Assembly: GCF_029893965.1 (NCBI RefSeq)
Contig: NZ_JARXXP010000010.1
Coordinates: forward strand, 124,001-188,000
Source of the DNA: Paenibacillus sp. PastM-3
GTDB lineage: Bacteria; Bacillota; Bacilli; Paenibacillales; Paenibacillaceae
Direction: 5' to 3'
Length of the DNA: 64,000 nucleotides
In this document: positions 24,003 through 32,600 of the stretch, piece by piece
Layout: the number at the start of each line of letters is the position of its first letter
Position numbering within the stretch: position 1 is the first letter of the stretch
Program-made: the position numbers and the translations under genes
The notes under the pieces: model-generated
The model's database searches: none
Seen by the model: the letters and a program-made list of their open reading frames with translations, nothing else
What the model was told of the DNA's origin: nothing

Positions 24003-25907
24003 ATGACGTTCAAACAAGCCATAACCCTGCGGAATATTATGATCATTCTGTGTATATGTATGTTGGGGCTGCTCGGCTCAAAGGCGCTGATGATCAGAGA
24101 CAAGATCCTCGTGGTGCAGGAAGCTGAGCAGATGTATACCGCCGGGGATCTGATTGCCGCCGAGCGGCTGTACCGCCAGGCGGCGGATAATTTTTCTATC
24201 CATTATAAAGAGGAACAAATTTCCGGACGGCTCACGGAGCTTGCGCCGATTACGGCGATCCGCAGCGGTCTGGACATACTGGTCCGTACGTCTGCAGATC
24301 AGCTCGTCACCAAGGATTTTTCCGGATTCATGGAGAGCTATGCTTCCCTGCTCAGCCTGAAATCCAAGTATTTCATCAGCGGCGGGCCGTATGAGAGCTT
24401 TTACCGCGAGCTGTCGGAGGAATCAGGCATTTCAGTGCAGCTGACAAATGGCTTCCGGCAATTCAAAGACCAGTTTCTGGCTGAGCTGGCGACCGGCGGC
24501 AGCGGGGATGGCGCAGGTGAGACTTACAAATGGAACCTGCTGCTGATTCCGGACGCTTATTATGGTGGACAAGAGGCCAAGGATGCGCTGCTGGCAGCGG
24601 AGTTTGAAGCACATGACGTTGCCGGGCTTAAGGCTCTGGCAGCAGCCGGAAGCTTCCAGCCTATGCTGGACAGCGCCTTATCCATGGCACAGGCCTACAG
24701 CAGTCACAGTTATACAGCTCCATGGGTGCAGGAGCAGGCGGAAGAAAGCGCACGGCTTATCCTCGACAAGGATCTTGAAGGCGATAACGTCACAGCTTTT
24801 GCGGGCCATGCTGTCATGTACCGCAGCTATGCTGCAGCAGCCGGACTTGATGCCGGCTCTTCCAAGGTTCTGGCCTCCATTGAGCGCAGCACCACAAAGC
24901 TGCTGTCCAGTGCTGCCCGGCTGGTCCGGGGCGGGCAGTATGCCGAAGCGATTCAGCTGTATAGCAGCCTCACTCCGCTTCAGGATACTTCAACCGAGAT
25001 AGCCGCTGCGCAGCTGGCCTGGAATACGGCAGAGCCTGTCCGTCTGTTGCCGGGCGGTAATGAGGAAGGTAAATATGTATTTGTAACTTCCGTTTCTTCT
25101 AAGTATGGGGCGAAAATCGCTGTAGCCGGTATAGATAACAGCGGCAGGCTGTACTATGCCGATCTGCAGGAAGACGGAATCACCTCCACGCGCACAGGTG
25201 ACGTTATTCCGGATTTCGGGCAGCTGAGCGGCATTTCTTTTGACGACCGGCTGGCTGCTGTGGCTGAGGTGCCGGTTGTGGTAGCTCAAGGGAGCCGGGG
25301 TGACGGCCGCACGGATTTTACAGCTTATCAGATTAAGCCTGAGGGCATTTCTGTACTGTTCACCTTTGCCGGTGACAGCTATGAGCTGCAGGCAGAGGAC
25401 GCCTCCATCCTTGTAGCCAATGCAGATACTGGCGACGGCGTGTCCGGTGAGACCGGAGTGTATACTTTAGGTGATGGCAGCTATCAGTTTGCCGGAATCC
25501 GGCAGGTGATGACAGAGCCTCCGCTTATCTCCGCCTTCGATCTTGAGCTTTATCCGTATCAAACCGTGAAGCTGGGGATGGAAATTTATATTGATAATAG
25601 CGGACGGAGCGTCGGCATCGCCGAAGGTCGTTACTTCGCTCTGCAAGGTGCTGCCGGTTCATTTACAGGCTCTGCTGTGGTCAAGGGCCAGTATCTGGGC
25701 GGCTATGAGTATATAGGGACAGAAACCGGCGAACAGTACGTCCCTGTATTCGTTGTTGACTCGCTGGAGAATCTCAGCTCAAGCGGTGCAGAAACGGGTA
25801 CGGATATGGAATCCGGTCAGGATATTAACCCGGATTCAGGCGCGGATTTGAATCCGGCTTCGGATGATACAGGTGACGGCACGAATGCCAATACCGGCTT
25901 GGACTAA
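24003..25907 (+). CDS. Membrane-anchored exported protein of the tubulin/vWA locus, 634 aa
   Basis: An N-terminal helix (about 11-29) acts as an uncleaved anchor; the rest should lie outside. Residues 38-65 form a TPR-like helical pair (AEQMYTAGDLIAAERLYRQA), followed by helical sequence to about 330. Residues ~340-560 are strand-rich (YVFVTSVSSKYGAKIAVAGI and similar) and may be a beta-propeller or beta-sandwich. The last 45 residues are Asp/Gly/Thr/Asn-rich and disordered. It starts at ATG 24003 behind AAGGGG and is the last gene of the plus arm before a strong terminator. No enzyme motif is visible. A periplasm-side scaffold or ligand-binding role is a guess. Confidence 0.6.
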   Translation: MTFKQAITLRNIMIILCICMLGLLGSKALMIRDKILVVQEAEQMYTAGDLIAAERLYRQAADNFSIHYKEEQISGRLTELAPITAIRSGLDILVRTSADQLVTKDFSGFMESYASLLSLKSKYFISGGPYESFYRELSEESGISVQLTNGFRQFKDQFLAELATGGSGDGAGETYKWNLLLIPDAYYGGQEAKDALLAAEFEAHDVAGLKALAAAGSFQPMLDSALSMAQAYSSHSYTAPWVQEQAEESARLILDKDLEGDNVTAFAGHAVMYRSYAAAAGLDAGSSKVLASIERSTTKLLSSAARLVRGGQYAEAIQLYSSLTPLQDTSTEIAAAQLAWNTAEPVRLLPGGNEEGKYVFVTSVSSKYGAKIAVAGIDNSGRLYYADLQEDGITSTRTGDVIPDFGQLSGISFDDRLAAVAEVPVVVAQGSRGDGRTDFTAYQIKPEGISVLFTFAGDSYELQAEDASILVANADTGDGVSGETGVYTLGDGSYQFAGIRQVMTEPPLISAFDLELYPYQTVKLGMEIYIDNSGRSVGIAEGRYFALQGAAGSFTGSAVVKGQYLGGYEYIGTETGEQYVPVFVVDSLENLSSSGAETGTDMESGQDINPDSGADLNPASDDTGDGTNANTGLD

Positions 25908-25910
25908 ATA

Positions 25911-25964
25911 AAACAGAGCAGCGATTCTTCGGTTCATCCGAGGAACGCTGCTCTGTTTGTTGTT
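25911..25964 (+). terminator. Intrinsic terminator of the plus arm
   Basis: AAACAGAGCAGCG (25911-25923) pairs perfectly with CGCTGCTCTGTTT (25946-25958). The loop can pair further, and the downstream bases are T/G rich. Confidence 0.85.
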
Positions 25965-26026
25965 GTAGATGAATATGCTGACTGTGTAAATCCCGAATCC
26001 GGCATCCATGCCATGTGCAGCAAATT

Positions 26027-26213
26027 TTAACGGACTCAGATAACGTTAAATGCCGGTTTTACGGTGATTTTCCCTTGTAACGGACCCGGATGCACTTATT
26101 TATACCAACAATCGGGGTTATCTGAGTATAAGAGGGCAATAAAGGCTGTGGAGTCCGTTAGAGCTGAGCCGTGCCGCACATTAGGTGAATAACGTCATCT
26201 CAGTCCGTTAGAT
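26027..26213. repeat. Intergenic repeat family C (TAACGGACTCAGATAACGTTA type)
   Basis: Related units lie at 26027-26049, 26077-26101 (partial), about 26114-26160 (inverted, split) and 26187-26213 (inverted). The shared core is AACGGACTnAGATnACGTTA. Together with the terminator they fill the gene-free stretch 25908-26330; nothing else is seen there. Confidence 0.75.
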
Positions 26214-26330
26214 CGGCAGCAGGCCTTGCTTTATCCGCAAATCCCCGCTCACACGTTCCAGGGCACATCACGTCACCGCCGTCCATTCCAGCTCTCTGGG
26301 TACTCCCAAAATCACATTACCCTGCTGAGA

Positions 26331-26660
26331 TTATCCTGCTGAGCCGGCAATGTCTGACTTTTTCCCGCGTCCCAAAAGACGTTTATAGCGCTTCTGGGCG
26401 TATAGAACCTCCGAGGCTGCGGAGACGGTATCCTTGACCTCACCCAGCACTGCTTTTGTCTCCTGCACACAGGCTTTCATCCGGCCGAACTCCGACTTCA
26501 CCCCTGCCTTCCTGATTTTCGCCTCATCCAGAGTCTCCTGGACATTTGCCTTCACCTCATCCACCGGCTTTTTGAGGCGGTCTACCGACTGCTTCACTCC
26601 ATCCAGCGACTGCTTCAGGCCGTCGAGGCTGTTCTTGAATTCCTTGATAGGGTTACCCAT
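26331..26660 (-). CDS. Small coiled-coil protein, 109 aa, unknown function
   Basis: A soluble, highly charged protein with an 11-residue-like helical repeat in its first half (SLDGLKQSLDGVKQSVDRLK, then VDEVKANVQETLDE). This predicts a long amphipathic helix or coiled coil of the kind seen in LEA-like or apolipoprotein-like proteins. It starts at ATG 26660 behind AGGAGGGG and stands alone after the family C repeats. No signal peptide or membrane segment. A desiccation or lipid-surface role is possible but not supported by any specific motif. Confidence 0.7.
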   Translation of the reverse strand: MGNPIKEFKNSLDGLKQSLDGVKQSVDRLKKPVDEVKANVQETLDEAKIRKAGVKSEFGRMKACVQETKAVLGEVKDTVSAASEVLYAQKRYKRLLGRGKKSDIAGSAG

Positions 26661-26764
26661 GTCTATCCCCTCCTGAATATCCTTTCCCTATACTTACCCA
26701 GAATGGAAATAGCGGATTCAGTATTCCGCCCGTTTTATATACGCAGCATATTGTTGCCTCTGAC

Positions 26765-26792
26765 GAAAAACGCTGCCGGCTGAGGCAGCGTT
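26765..26792 (-). terminator. Intrinsic terminator after the MFS gene
   Basis: AACGCTGCC (26769-26777) pairs with GGCAGCGTT (26784-26792); five T's follow on the minus strand. Confidence 0.9.
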
Positions 26793-26847
26793 AATGCACA
26801 ATAATGAAGGAACACTGGTGCATTTAAGTACGGAGGCATCCTGCTGC

Positions 26848-28338
26848 TCAGCGCGCTGAGCCGCGCAGCTCCGTACCTTCCCGCTTGCCGCTGCGCCGGA
26901 AGGAATACAGCAGCCAGATGCACGCGGCGGCAACGCCTGCAGCGCATGCCAGGAACACAGCCCTGTAAGCTCCTCCCTCCCCGGCGATCCCGCCTCCAAT
27001 GACCAGGCCGCCTGCCGCTGTGCCAAGCATCATCCCGATATTACGGGATAATGCCAGTATGCTGCTGACCATGCCCAGCCGTGCTTTGGCGGCAAGACCC
27101 ATAACGATACTGGTGTTGGGCGAGGTTATCATGCCCATCGCACAGCCCAGCAGCAGCACAGGCAGGAACATCGTGCCTGCACCTAGCGCCGGGGCGGCGA
27201 ACCCCAGCGCCAGCAGTGTGCCGCTCATGAGCAGAAGGCCTGCCGCCAGAATGCCGAGCGGGCCTTTGCGGTCCGCAATCCCCCCGCTTAGCGGCGCCGT
27301 CACCACAAGTGCCAGCGGATACCCGATCATGATCAGACCGATCCAAGCAGGTTCGGCACCGGAGAGCCGCAGCACCGCAGGCAGAGCCAGCTGTGCTGTA
27401 AAAGCCGCCATATACGTAATCACCGTTATGGCAATTCCCATGACAAAGTTTCGGTCTGCAAATCTTCCTTTTCCTGGTGCTGCAGAGGCTGGCCGGTTCC
27501 GGCCAACCCCCGGGCCAGCCTCCACGGACTCCTTAGCCTCCGCTTCAACAACAGGCAGCTTCTCCCTCCGGCCCGCTGCACGGGTATAAGAGGCATAAGC
27601 GGCAGCTGTTCCTGCCGAAGCTGCGAACAGCAGCAGCACCGGAAGTGATAAGAACGAAGTCCGGCCGCCGAGATCCAGAGCAAGCATCAGCGCAGACAGG
27701 GCAACTGCGAACCAGACCGCTCTGCCCAGATTCAATCTGCCTCCCGCTGTTTCCATATCTGCAGGAATTAGCAGATGCGCAAGCACCCCTACAACTCCGG
27801 CTACTGCGGCCAGCAGCCAGAAATTGCTCTCCCAGGATAACCACTGGATCAGGAAGCCGCCAAGTGCCGGTCCAGCCATAGAGCCTGCGGCTACAAAAGT
27901 GCTCATCAGACCGAGCGCCCGCCCCCGCTGCTCCCCGGGAAACACAGAGACTATCAGGGCCATGTTAGTGGCCTGGTACATTGAGGCGCCAACTCCCTGA
28001 ATGACCCTGAAGCCCAGCAGCAGCACCGCATTCGGGGCCAGTGCGCAGCCCAGCGCTCCCAGTGCAAAAGCAAACAGGCCGAGATTATGCACCTTCCGGC
28101 GCCCGAGCATATCTCCAAGTCTGCCCATCACGGGCAGCAGTACCGAGATGACGAGCAGGTAGATGCTCACCACCCACTGGGCGGAGGCCACCGGGATATT
28201 CATATCCGTTGAAATATCGACCAGCGCAATATTGAACATGCCGGCAGACAGGTTGGACAGAAATGCGCCCAGACAGATGACTACCTTTACGGGTGAAAGA
28301 TTTACCCGCTTAGCCGCCCGCACATCCGGGGAATTCAT
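26848..28338 (-). CDS. MFS drug/solute exporter of the DHA2 (EmrB/QacA) type, 496 aa
   Basis: I place the start at ATG 28338, which overlaps the hydrolase stop as ATGA; the upstream TTG at 28377 lies deep inside that gene. About 14 hydrophobic segments are visible. Loop 2-3 carries the MFS motif GRLGDMLGRRK. A proline/glycine-rich helix 5 (GPALGGFLIQ) matches antiporter motif C. A charged loop after helix 8 (about residues 255-300) is long for the family. The family exports drugs or metabolites with proton exchange. Here it is last in an operon with an ABC importer and a cysteine hydrolase, so it may export the hydrolase product or a toxic analogue. Confidence 0.85.
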   Translation of the reverse strand: MNSPDVRAAKRVNLSPVKVVICLGAFLSNLSAGMFNIALVDISTDMNIPVASAQWVVSIYLLVISVLLPVMGRLGDMLGRRKVHNLGLFAFALGALGCALAPNAVLLLGFRVIQGVGASMYQATNMALIVSVFPGEQRGRALGLMSTFVAAGSMAGPALGGFLIQWLSWESNFWLLAAVAGVVGVLAHLLIPADMETAGGRLNLGRAVWFAVALSALMLALDLGGRTSFLSLPVLLLFAASAGTAAAYASYTRAAGRREKLPVVEAEAKESVEAGPGVGRNRPASAAPGKGRFADRNFVMGIAITVITYMAAFTAQLALPAVLRLSGAEPAWIGLIMIGYPLALVVTAPLSGGIADRKGPLGILAAGLLLMSGTLLALGFAAPALGAGTMFLPVLLLGCAMGMITSPNTSIVMGLAAKARLGMVSSILALSRNIGMMLGTAAGGLVIGGGIAGEGGAYRAVFLACAAGVAAACIWLLYSFRRSGKREGTELRGSAR

Positions 28339-28973
28339 AAAATCTTTTGCAGCGCAGACTGACTCCAGATGTTCCAATTCTCCTCCACTTCAGCTGCCGA
28401 AGAGACTACGCCGAAATAGCCCCTCATGTTCTCCACAGTCATCTCATGCGCTGCCCGGGAATACGAGGCACAGGCATCCTCCGCCAGCACAATATGGTAA
28501 TCCCGCATAAAGCCGTCGCGCGCCGTCGATTCCACACATACGTTGGTGCTGACTCCGGTCATGATCAGCGTTTCAATCCGCAGCGTCCGCAGTACAGAAT
28601 CGAGCCGGGTATTGATAAACGCGCTGTAACGGTGTTTGTTGACTACAATCTCATCCGCAAGCGGTGTTACTTCAAAAAACTCCGCCCCCCAGCTCCCTCT
28701 CCGGCATACACCCAGCGAACCTCGTCCGGAACGTGAGACCCATACCTGCGAATCCGTGGCTCTTTCATGGAACGTCTGGATAAAAATAACCGGGACATCA
28801 TGCGCTCTCGCCGCCGCAATCAGCCTGTGCAGCCGCGGCATCATCTCTTTTACAGCGGATACATCATTCCCTGCTGAGGCAAGCACACCTTCCGGGTGGC
28901 AGTAATCATTCTGTACATCTACTATTAGGAGTGCAGTTCTTTCCGGCATAATCAGATCTGCTGTTAATTCCAT
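28335..28973 (-). CDS. Cysteine hydrolase of the isochorismatase/nicotinamidase superfamily, 212 aa
   Basis: The catalytic triad of the superfamily is readable: Asp19 in LLIVDVQND, Lys113 in VNKHRYSAF, and the nucleophile Cys146 in GVSTNVCVESTARDG, with the cis-peptide VST just before it. Members hydrolyse amides such as nicotinamide, ureidoacrylate, carbamoylsarcosine or biuret; the exact substrate cannot be read here. The N-terminal VQNDYC and the CVEST block are closest in feel to RutB-like or biuret-type enzymes, but that is weak. It starts at ATG 28973 behind AGAGGTG. Its place directly after an NMT1/SsuA-type ABC importer suggests that it breaks down the imported compound to release ammonia. 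Cytosolic. Confidence 0.85.
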   Translation of the reverse strand: MELTADLIMPERTALLIVDVQNDYCHPEGVLASAGNDVSAVKEMMPRLHRLIAAARAHDVPVIFIQTFHERATDSQVWVSRSGRGSLGVCRRGSWGAEFFEVTPLADEIVVNKHRYSAFINTRLDSVLRTLRIETLIMTGVSTNVCVESTARDGFMRDYHIVLAEDACASYSRAAHEMTVENMRGYFGVVSSAAEVEENWNIWSQSALQKIL

Positions 28974-29015
28974 ATCGTCACCTCTTCTTTATTTGGGAGA
29001 CCCATTGCTACATGT

Positions 29016-30062
29016 TCAGTTTCCGTTTGTCTTGTTGACGAACTGCATATCCACAAGTCCGTCGTAGGTATATTCGCCATTAAAAATCCCTGTCTTGATC
29101 ATCACATTCATATCCTTATTAAGCGCTTCCTCCGAGATGATCCCGTCCGGTCTCCACAGCTGATCTTCGAACGCCCGGTCAAGCGCAGCCTGCGCTGCCG
29201 CATCCGAAAGGGTCGGGAACTCGGCCTTCAGCACCTTCATCGCCATCCCCTGATCCTCCTGAATCGCCTTCAGCGCTTTGACGACTGCATTTACTGCCTT
29301 CTGCACCGTTTCCGGGTCCTTTTCAATCGTCGATTTCTTCACACTAAGGACTGAATACGCATAGTCACCCATGTCATGAAACTTATAAAAAGGCTCGTCC
29401 CACACCCCCTTCTCCATCCCGTCACTGATCTGCGGCTCTGCACCGTTCGCAATATCCGCCGCGCCCTGCTGCACCATCGCTACAACCGTTGAGCCGTCTG
29501 CCGGCTCCAGCAGCTGTACATCCTTTTTCGGATCAAGGCCGAGCTCCAGCAGCAAATACTGGGTCAGCAGGTTCGGTGTTCCGCCATGCCGTCCGGCATT
29601 TACTTTTTTGCCCTCTATAAAAGCTTTTAATTCCTCATCCGAACCGCCTGCCGGTGCCGTACCCTTTTTGGCCATCAGATAGACATTCGCACGGTTGACG
29701 ACATTGCTTACCGAGATAATCGGATCCGAATTGCCGATGTTCGCCAAGGCGTTCGATTCCGGCCCGCCGATAACTCCCCAAGCATCTCCGCTGACTACCG
29801 ACGTGACATGCGCACCGCCCGCAGCCTGCAGCATTTCCACCTCAAGCCCTTCTTCCTCAAAATAACCCTCCTGCTGGGCCACATAAAGCGGCAGATAACC
29901 GGTGTAGTGGAGCGGCTCAGCGATGACGAGCTTCTTCAGCTCCTTGTCTGCGGCGGCGGCATCGGCATCCGTGGCCCCGTCGGCACCGCAGCCTGACAGC
30001 AGAATCATACCGGAGATAAGCAGCAGGACGGCGGGCAGCTTGAACTTGCGTGTGTTTTTCAT
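29016..30062 (-). CDS. ABC importer substrate-binding lipoprotein (NMT1/SsuA/ThiY type), 348 aa
   Basis: A lipoprotein signal with lipobox LLSGC (about 21-25) precedes a periplasmic-binding fold of the NMT1/THI5-like class (IAEPLHYTGYLPLYVAQQEG, GYFEEEGLEVEMLQAAGG, then DAWGVIGGPES). These receptors bind nitrate, sulfonates, taurine, pyrimidine precursors or similar small molecules. The YLPLYVAQQEGYF motif places it in the family but does not give the ligand. It lies between the permease gene and the cysteine hydrolase gene. Anchored to the outer face of the membrane. Confidence 0.85.
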   Translation of the reverse strand: MKNTRKFKLPAVLLLISGMILLSGCGADGATDADAAAADKELKKLVIAEPLHYTGYLPLYVAQQEGYFEEEGLEVEMLQAAGGAHVTSVVSGDAWGVIGGPESNALANIGNSDPIISVSNVVNRANVYLMAKKGTAPAGGSDEELKAFIEGKKVNAGRHGGTPNLLTQYLLLELGLDPKKDVQLLEPADGSTVVAMVQQGAADIANGAEPQISDGMEKGVWDEPFYKFHDMGDYAYSVLSVKKSTIEKDPETVQKAVNAVVKALKAIQEDQGMAMKVLKAEFPTLSDAAAQAALDRAFEDQLWRPDGIISEEALNKDMNVMIKTGIFNGEYTYDGLVDMQFVNKTNGN

Positions 30063-30104
30063 TCGTTTCTCCCCTTTTGGATGAATAATCTATAATGATT
30101 TCTG

Positions 30105-30992
30105 CTACGCCTTCTTCATTCCGTACCCTTTGGACAGCCATTTTTCCAGCAGCACGACCCCCATATACATCACCATGGACAATACTGACAGGACTACAAC
30201 CCCTACCCAGACCAGATTGATGTCCAGAATCGTTCCGGCATAAATAACCATCCGCCCGATCCCGTGGCTTGAAGCAATAAACTCTCCGACAATCGCTCCG
30301 GCAAGCGACAGGGCAATATTAATCCGCAGACTGCTGATCATCCACGGCATGGCCCACGGAATCACCACTTTGGTAAACACCTGGTGTCTCTTGGCGCCGA
30401 GGGAGTACATCAGCTTCTCCATGTCCTTGTCCACACTCTGTACACCGCTGTGTGCCGACAAGGCGGCGACCACTACCGTCATGGCAAAGGCCAGCGCCAC
30501 CTTCGAGAAGAATCCGATACCAAGCAGAATGACCAGCACCGGAGCCAGAGCCAGCTTCGGCATGGCATTCAGCAGGATCAGAAACGGCTCGCTGATTCCG
30601 GCAAATTTACGCGACCACCAGAAGGAGAGACCCAGCAGCGATCCGATCAGGGTGCCGCCAGCAAATCCGAGAATCGTTGAGCTGGAGGTATAGGCGATAT
30701 CCTCAAGCAGCGTCCCTTGCGTGATCTGCGTCCAGGTCGTCGTTAGAATCCGCAACGGGCTACTCCAATAATAGGCATCCATCCAGCCGATCCGTGTAAA
30801 CAGCTCCCAGCAGAGTACAATCAGCAGTGCGACCGTCAGACGTCCGAAACTTATCACCCGTTTCGTACGGCGGACCAGTGCTTCTTCGTCATGGATGAAC
30901 GGCTCCGCCTGCTTTTTCTCCGGCCTGGGCACCGCCGGCCCGGCAGCTTCAAGCTTGTGGATGATATACCCCTTCTTTTGCACACTCTCCAT
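30105..30992 (-). CDS. ABC importer permease (SsuC/TauC type), 295 aa
   Basis: About six hydrophobic segments, with the EAA-type coupling loop near residue 185-205 (YSLGAKRHQVFTKVVIPWA), are typical of BPD_transp_1 permeases of the nitrate/sulfonate/taurine class. The N-terminal ~45 residues are cytosolic and rich in Lys, Glu and Pro, longer than usual. It starts at ATG 30992 behind GGGGGAG. It partners with the ATPase upstream and the lipoprotein downstream. Confidence 0.88.
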   Translation of the reverse strand: MESVQKKGYIIHKLEAAGPAVPRPEKKQAEPFIHDEEALVRRTKRVISFGRLTVALLIVLCWELFTRIGWMDAYYWSSPLRILTTTWTQITQGTLLEDIAYTSSSTILGFAGGTLIGSLLGLSFWWSRKFAGISEPFLILLNAMPKLALAPVLVILLGIGFFSKVALAFAMTVVVAALSAHSGVQSVDKDMEKLMYSLGAKRHQVFTKVVIPWAMPWMISSLRINIALSLAGAIVGEFIASSHGIGRMVIYAGTILDINLVWVGVVVLSVLSMVMYMGVVLLEKWLSKGYGMKKA

Positions 30993-31020
30993 TCTGATCT
31001 CCCCCTTAAGTTTGTAATTA

Positions 31021-31797
31021 TTAATAAATATGAGCAGACGGCTTGCCGGAGAGCAGATCCAGCAGATGGGCTTTGAGCTCCATGAAGGAAGCAGACACAG
31101 TATCTTCCATATGTCTCGGGCGCGGCATATCTACCGAAATTTTGGAGATGATTCTTCCAGGCCGTCCCGAGAACACATAAATGTCATCCGACAGGTATAT
31201 TGCCTCGTCAATATCATGGGTGACAAAGAGTACCGTCTTCCGGAAGTCCTCCCAGATTTCCAGCAGCCAGTTCTGCATCGTCAGCCGGGTCTGGGCATCG
31301 AGCGCACCGAAGGGCTCGTCCAGCAAAATAATATCCCGGTCATACAGCAACGTCCGCAGCAGCGCCGCCCGCTGCCGCATGCCGCCGGACAGCTCTGCAG
31401 GATAATGCCCGCCGAACCCCTTCAGCCCGTAGCGGTCCATGAGGGGCTGGGCCCGGGCTACAGCTTCTTTACGCGGCACACCGCGGATTTCCATTCCGAG
31501 AATAATGTTGTCGAGGATCGTCCGCCAAGGCAGCAGCATGTCTTTTTGCAGCATATAGCCCACATGTCCGGTCTTTCCGATAATGTCCTCCCCGTCAGCC
31601 AGCACGCGGCCCGTGGAGGGAGGCATGAGACCCGCAATGATATTGAAAAGCGTCGATTTCCCGCAGCCGCTGGGGCCGATAATGCTGACGAACCTGCCCT
31701 CTTCAATCGACAGATTCGTCTCCTGCATAGCGATAATTTCCTGTCCATCCCGGCGGAACCACTTGCTTACTCCGGCAATTTCAATCTTTGTCTTCAT
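31021..31797 (-). CDS. ABC importer ATPase (SsuB/TauB type), 258 aa
   Basis: All ABC motifs are present: Walker A GPSGCGKST, signature LSGGMRQR, Walker B IILLDEPFGALD, and the switch His in LFVTHDIDEA. The protein energises the nitrate/sulfonate-class importer encoded by the next two genes. It starts at ATG 31797 behind GTGAGG. Only 33 bases separate it from a strong upstream terminator and I see no promoter in that space, so transcription must read through from the DUF2294-like gene. Confidence 0.9.
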   Translation of the reverse strand: MKTKIEIAGVSKWFRRDGQEIIAMQETNLSIEEGRFVSIIGPSGCGKSTLFNIIAGLMPPSTGRVLADGEDIIGKTGHVGYMLQKDMLLPWRTILDNIILGMEIRGVPRKEAVARAQPLMDRYGLKGFGGHYPAELSGGMRQRAALLRTLLYDRDIILLDEPFGALDAQTRLTMQNWLLEIWEDFRKTVLFVTHDIDEAIYLSDDIYVFSGRPGRIISKISVDMPRPRHMEDTVSASFMELKAHLLDLLSGKPSAHIY

Positions 31798-31830
31798 CCC
31801 ATCGCCTCACTTTCCAGTCTCTAAATATGC

Positions 31831-31885
31831 AAAAAGCCGCCAGCTTTAGACAGAGCCCAAGGGCTCATGTCTGAAAACTGACGGC
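31831..31885 (-). terminator. Strong intrinsic terminator between the DUF2294-like gene and the ABC operon
   Basis: An about 24-bp near-perfect stem (GCCGTCAG... with ...CTGGCGGC; inner GAGCCC/GGGCTC) is followed on the minus strand by five T's (31835-31831). It lies 21 bases after the DUF2294-like stop and 33 before the ABC ATPase start, so it may act as an attenuator. Confidence 0.85.
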
Positions 31886-31905
31886 AGGCCGGCTCTCTTG
31901 ACAGA

Positions 31906-32280
31906 TCAGAGTTCCAACGTAACGTTCAGGTACTGCTCCAAGTCCTTCTCCAAAATTATGATCGTACCGGAATACTCGGTCTCCACATCATAATCTTTAA
32001 GAACGGCCTTGATATTTAATTGAAATTCATCCATAAAGGCCTGCTTGATCTCCTTCTTGAACACTTCATGCAGCACCAGATTAATCTCGCGCCCAGCCGA
32101 AGCATGATGAGTATCAAGCACTTTGAGTACGGGAACCCGGCTGTTAACGGACAAGATAATAATCTTGTTCCCGACAAAATCGACCTTCTGCTGCTTAACG
32201 CCAGCGTTGAACAGCTTCTTGTTGATCTCGTTGTACACCCTTAGAATATCCTGTTTCCATTGTCCGGCGGAAGCGATCAT
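31906..32280 (-). CDS. DUF2294-like small protein, 124 aa
   Basis: A small soluble alpha/beta protein of a length and pattern (KIIILSVNSRVPVLKVL, then VLKDYDVETEYSGTIIILE) that I associate with DUF2294; the function of that family is not established. I start it at ATG 32280, since AAAGGTG lies eight bases upstream; longer frames from 32358 have no ribosome site. It has its own very strong promoter. A terminator follows, then the ABC importer operon, so this protein may be made at far higher level than the importer. The family assignment is moderately sure. Confidence 0.65.
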   Translation of the reverse strand: MIASAGQWKQDILRVYNEINKKLFNAGVKQQKVDFVGNKIIILSVNSRVPVLKVLDTHHASAGREINLVLHEVFKKEIKQAFMDEFQLNIKAVLKDYDVETEYSGTIIILEKDLEQYLNVTLEL

Positions 32281-32367
32281 GGCGATCACACCTTTATAGC
32301 TCATAATAATGTTACAAAATACTACACAAGAACTGAAAACTGTGTTATCACCTATCACTTATACATC

Positions 32368-32395
32368 ATTATAGATAAAATGATAGAGTTGTCAA
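32368..32395 (-). promoter_or_regulatory. Consensus sigma-A promoter of the DUF2294-like gene
   Basis: On the minus strand a perfect TTGACA (32395-32390) and a perfect TATAAT (32373-32368) are 16 bases apart. Confidence 0.85.
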
Positions 32396-32600
32396 CTGGA
32401 ATTATGTCATATTCATTAACGTATAGCAGTATAAATCGTTTAAATGTTAGATATAGTTACATGAATATCCAATTAAACTATACGGATGCGAATGATCCCT
32501 CGAGTCTGCCAGGATACCTTCTGTCACCCCTCCACCTGTACTCTTCCCCTGTAAACAGAGGCGGATTTAGGATATACAGGATATACAGGAGCTGAATCTT

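Noticed and set aside
7933..25907. Prophage or integrated plasmid explanation for the tubulin/vWA locus (phage tubulins such as PhuZ, plasmid TubZ)
   Set aside because: There are no phage structural, replication, integrase or partition genes and no att-like repeats; the tubulin-like protein is far longer than PhuZ or TubZ.
28339..28377. Extended N-terminus of the MFS gene from TTG 28377
   Set aside because: It overlaps the hydrolase gene by 43 bases, while ATG 28338 gives a clean ATGA overlap.
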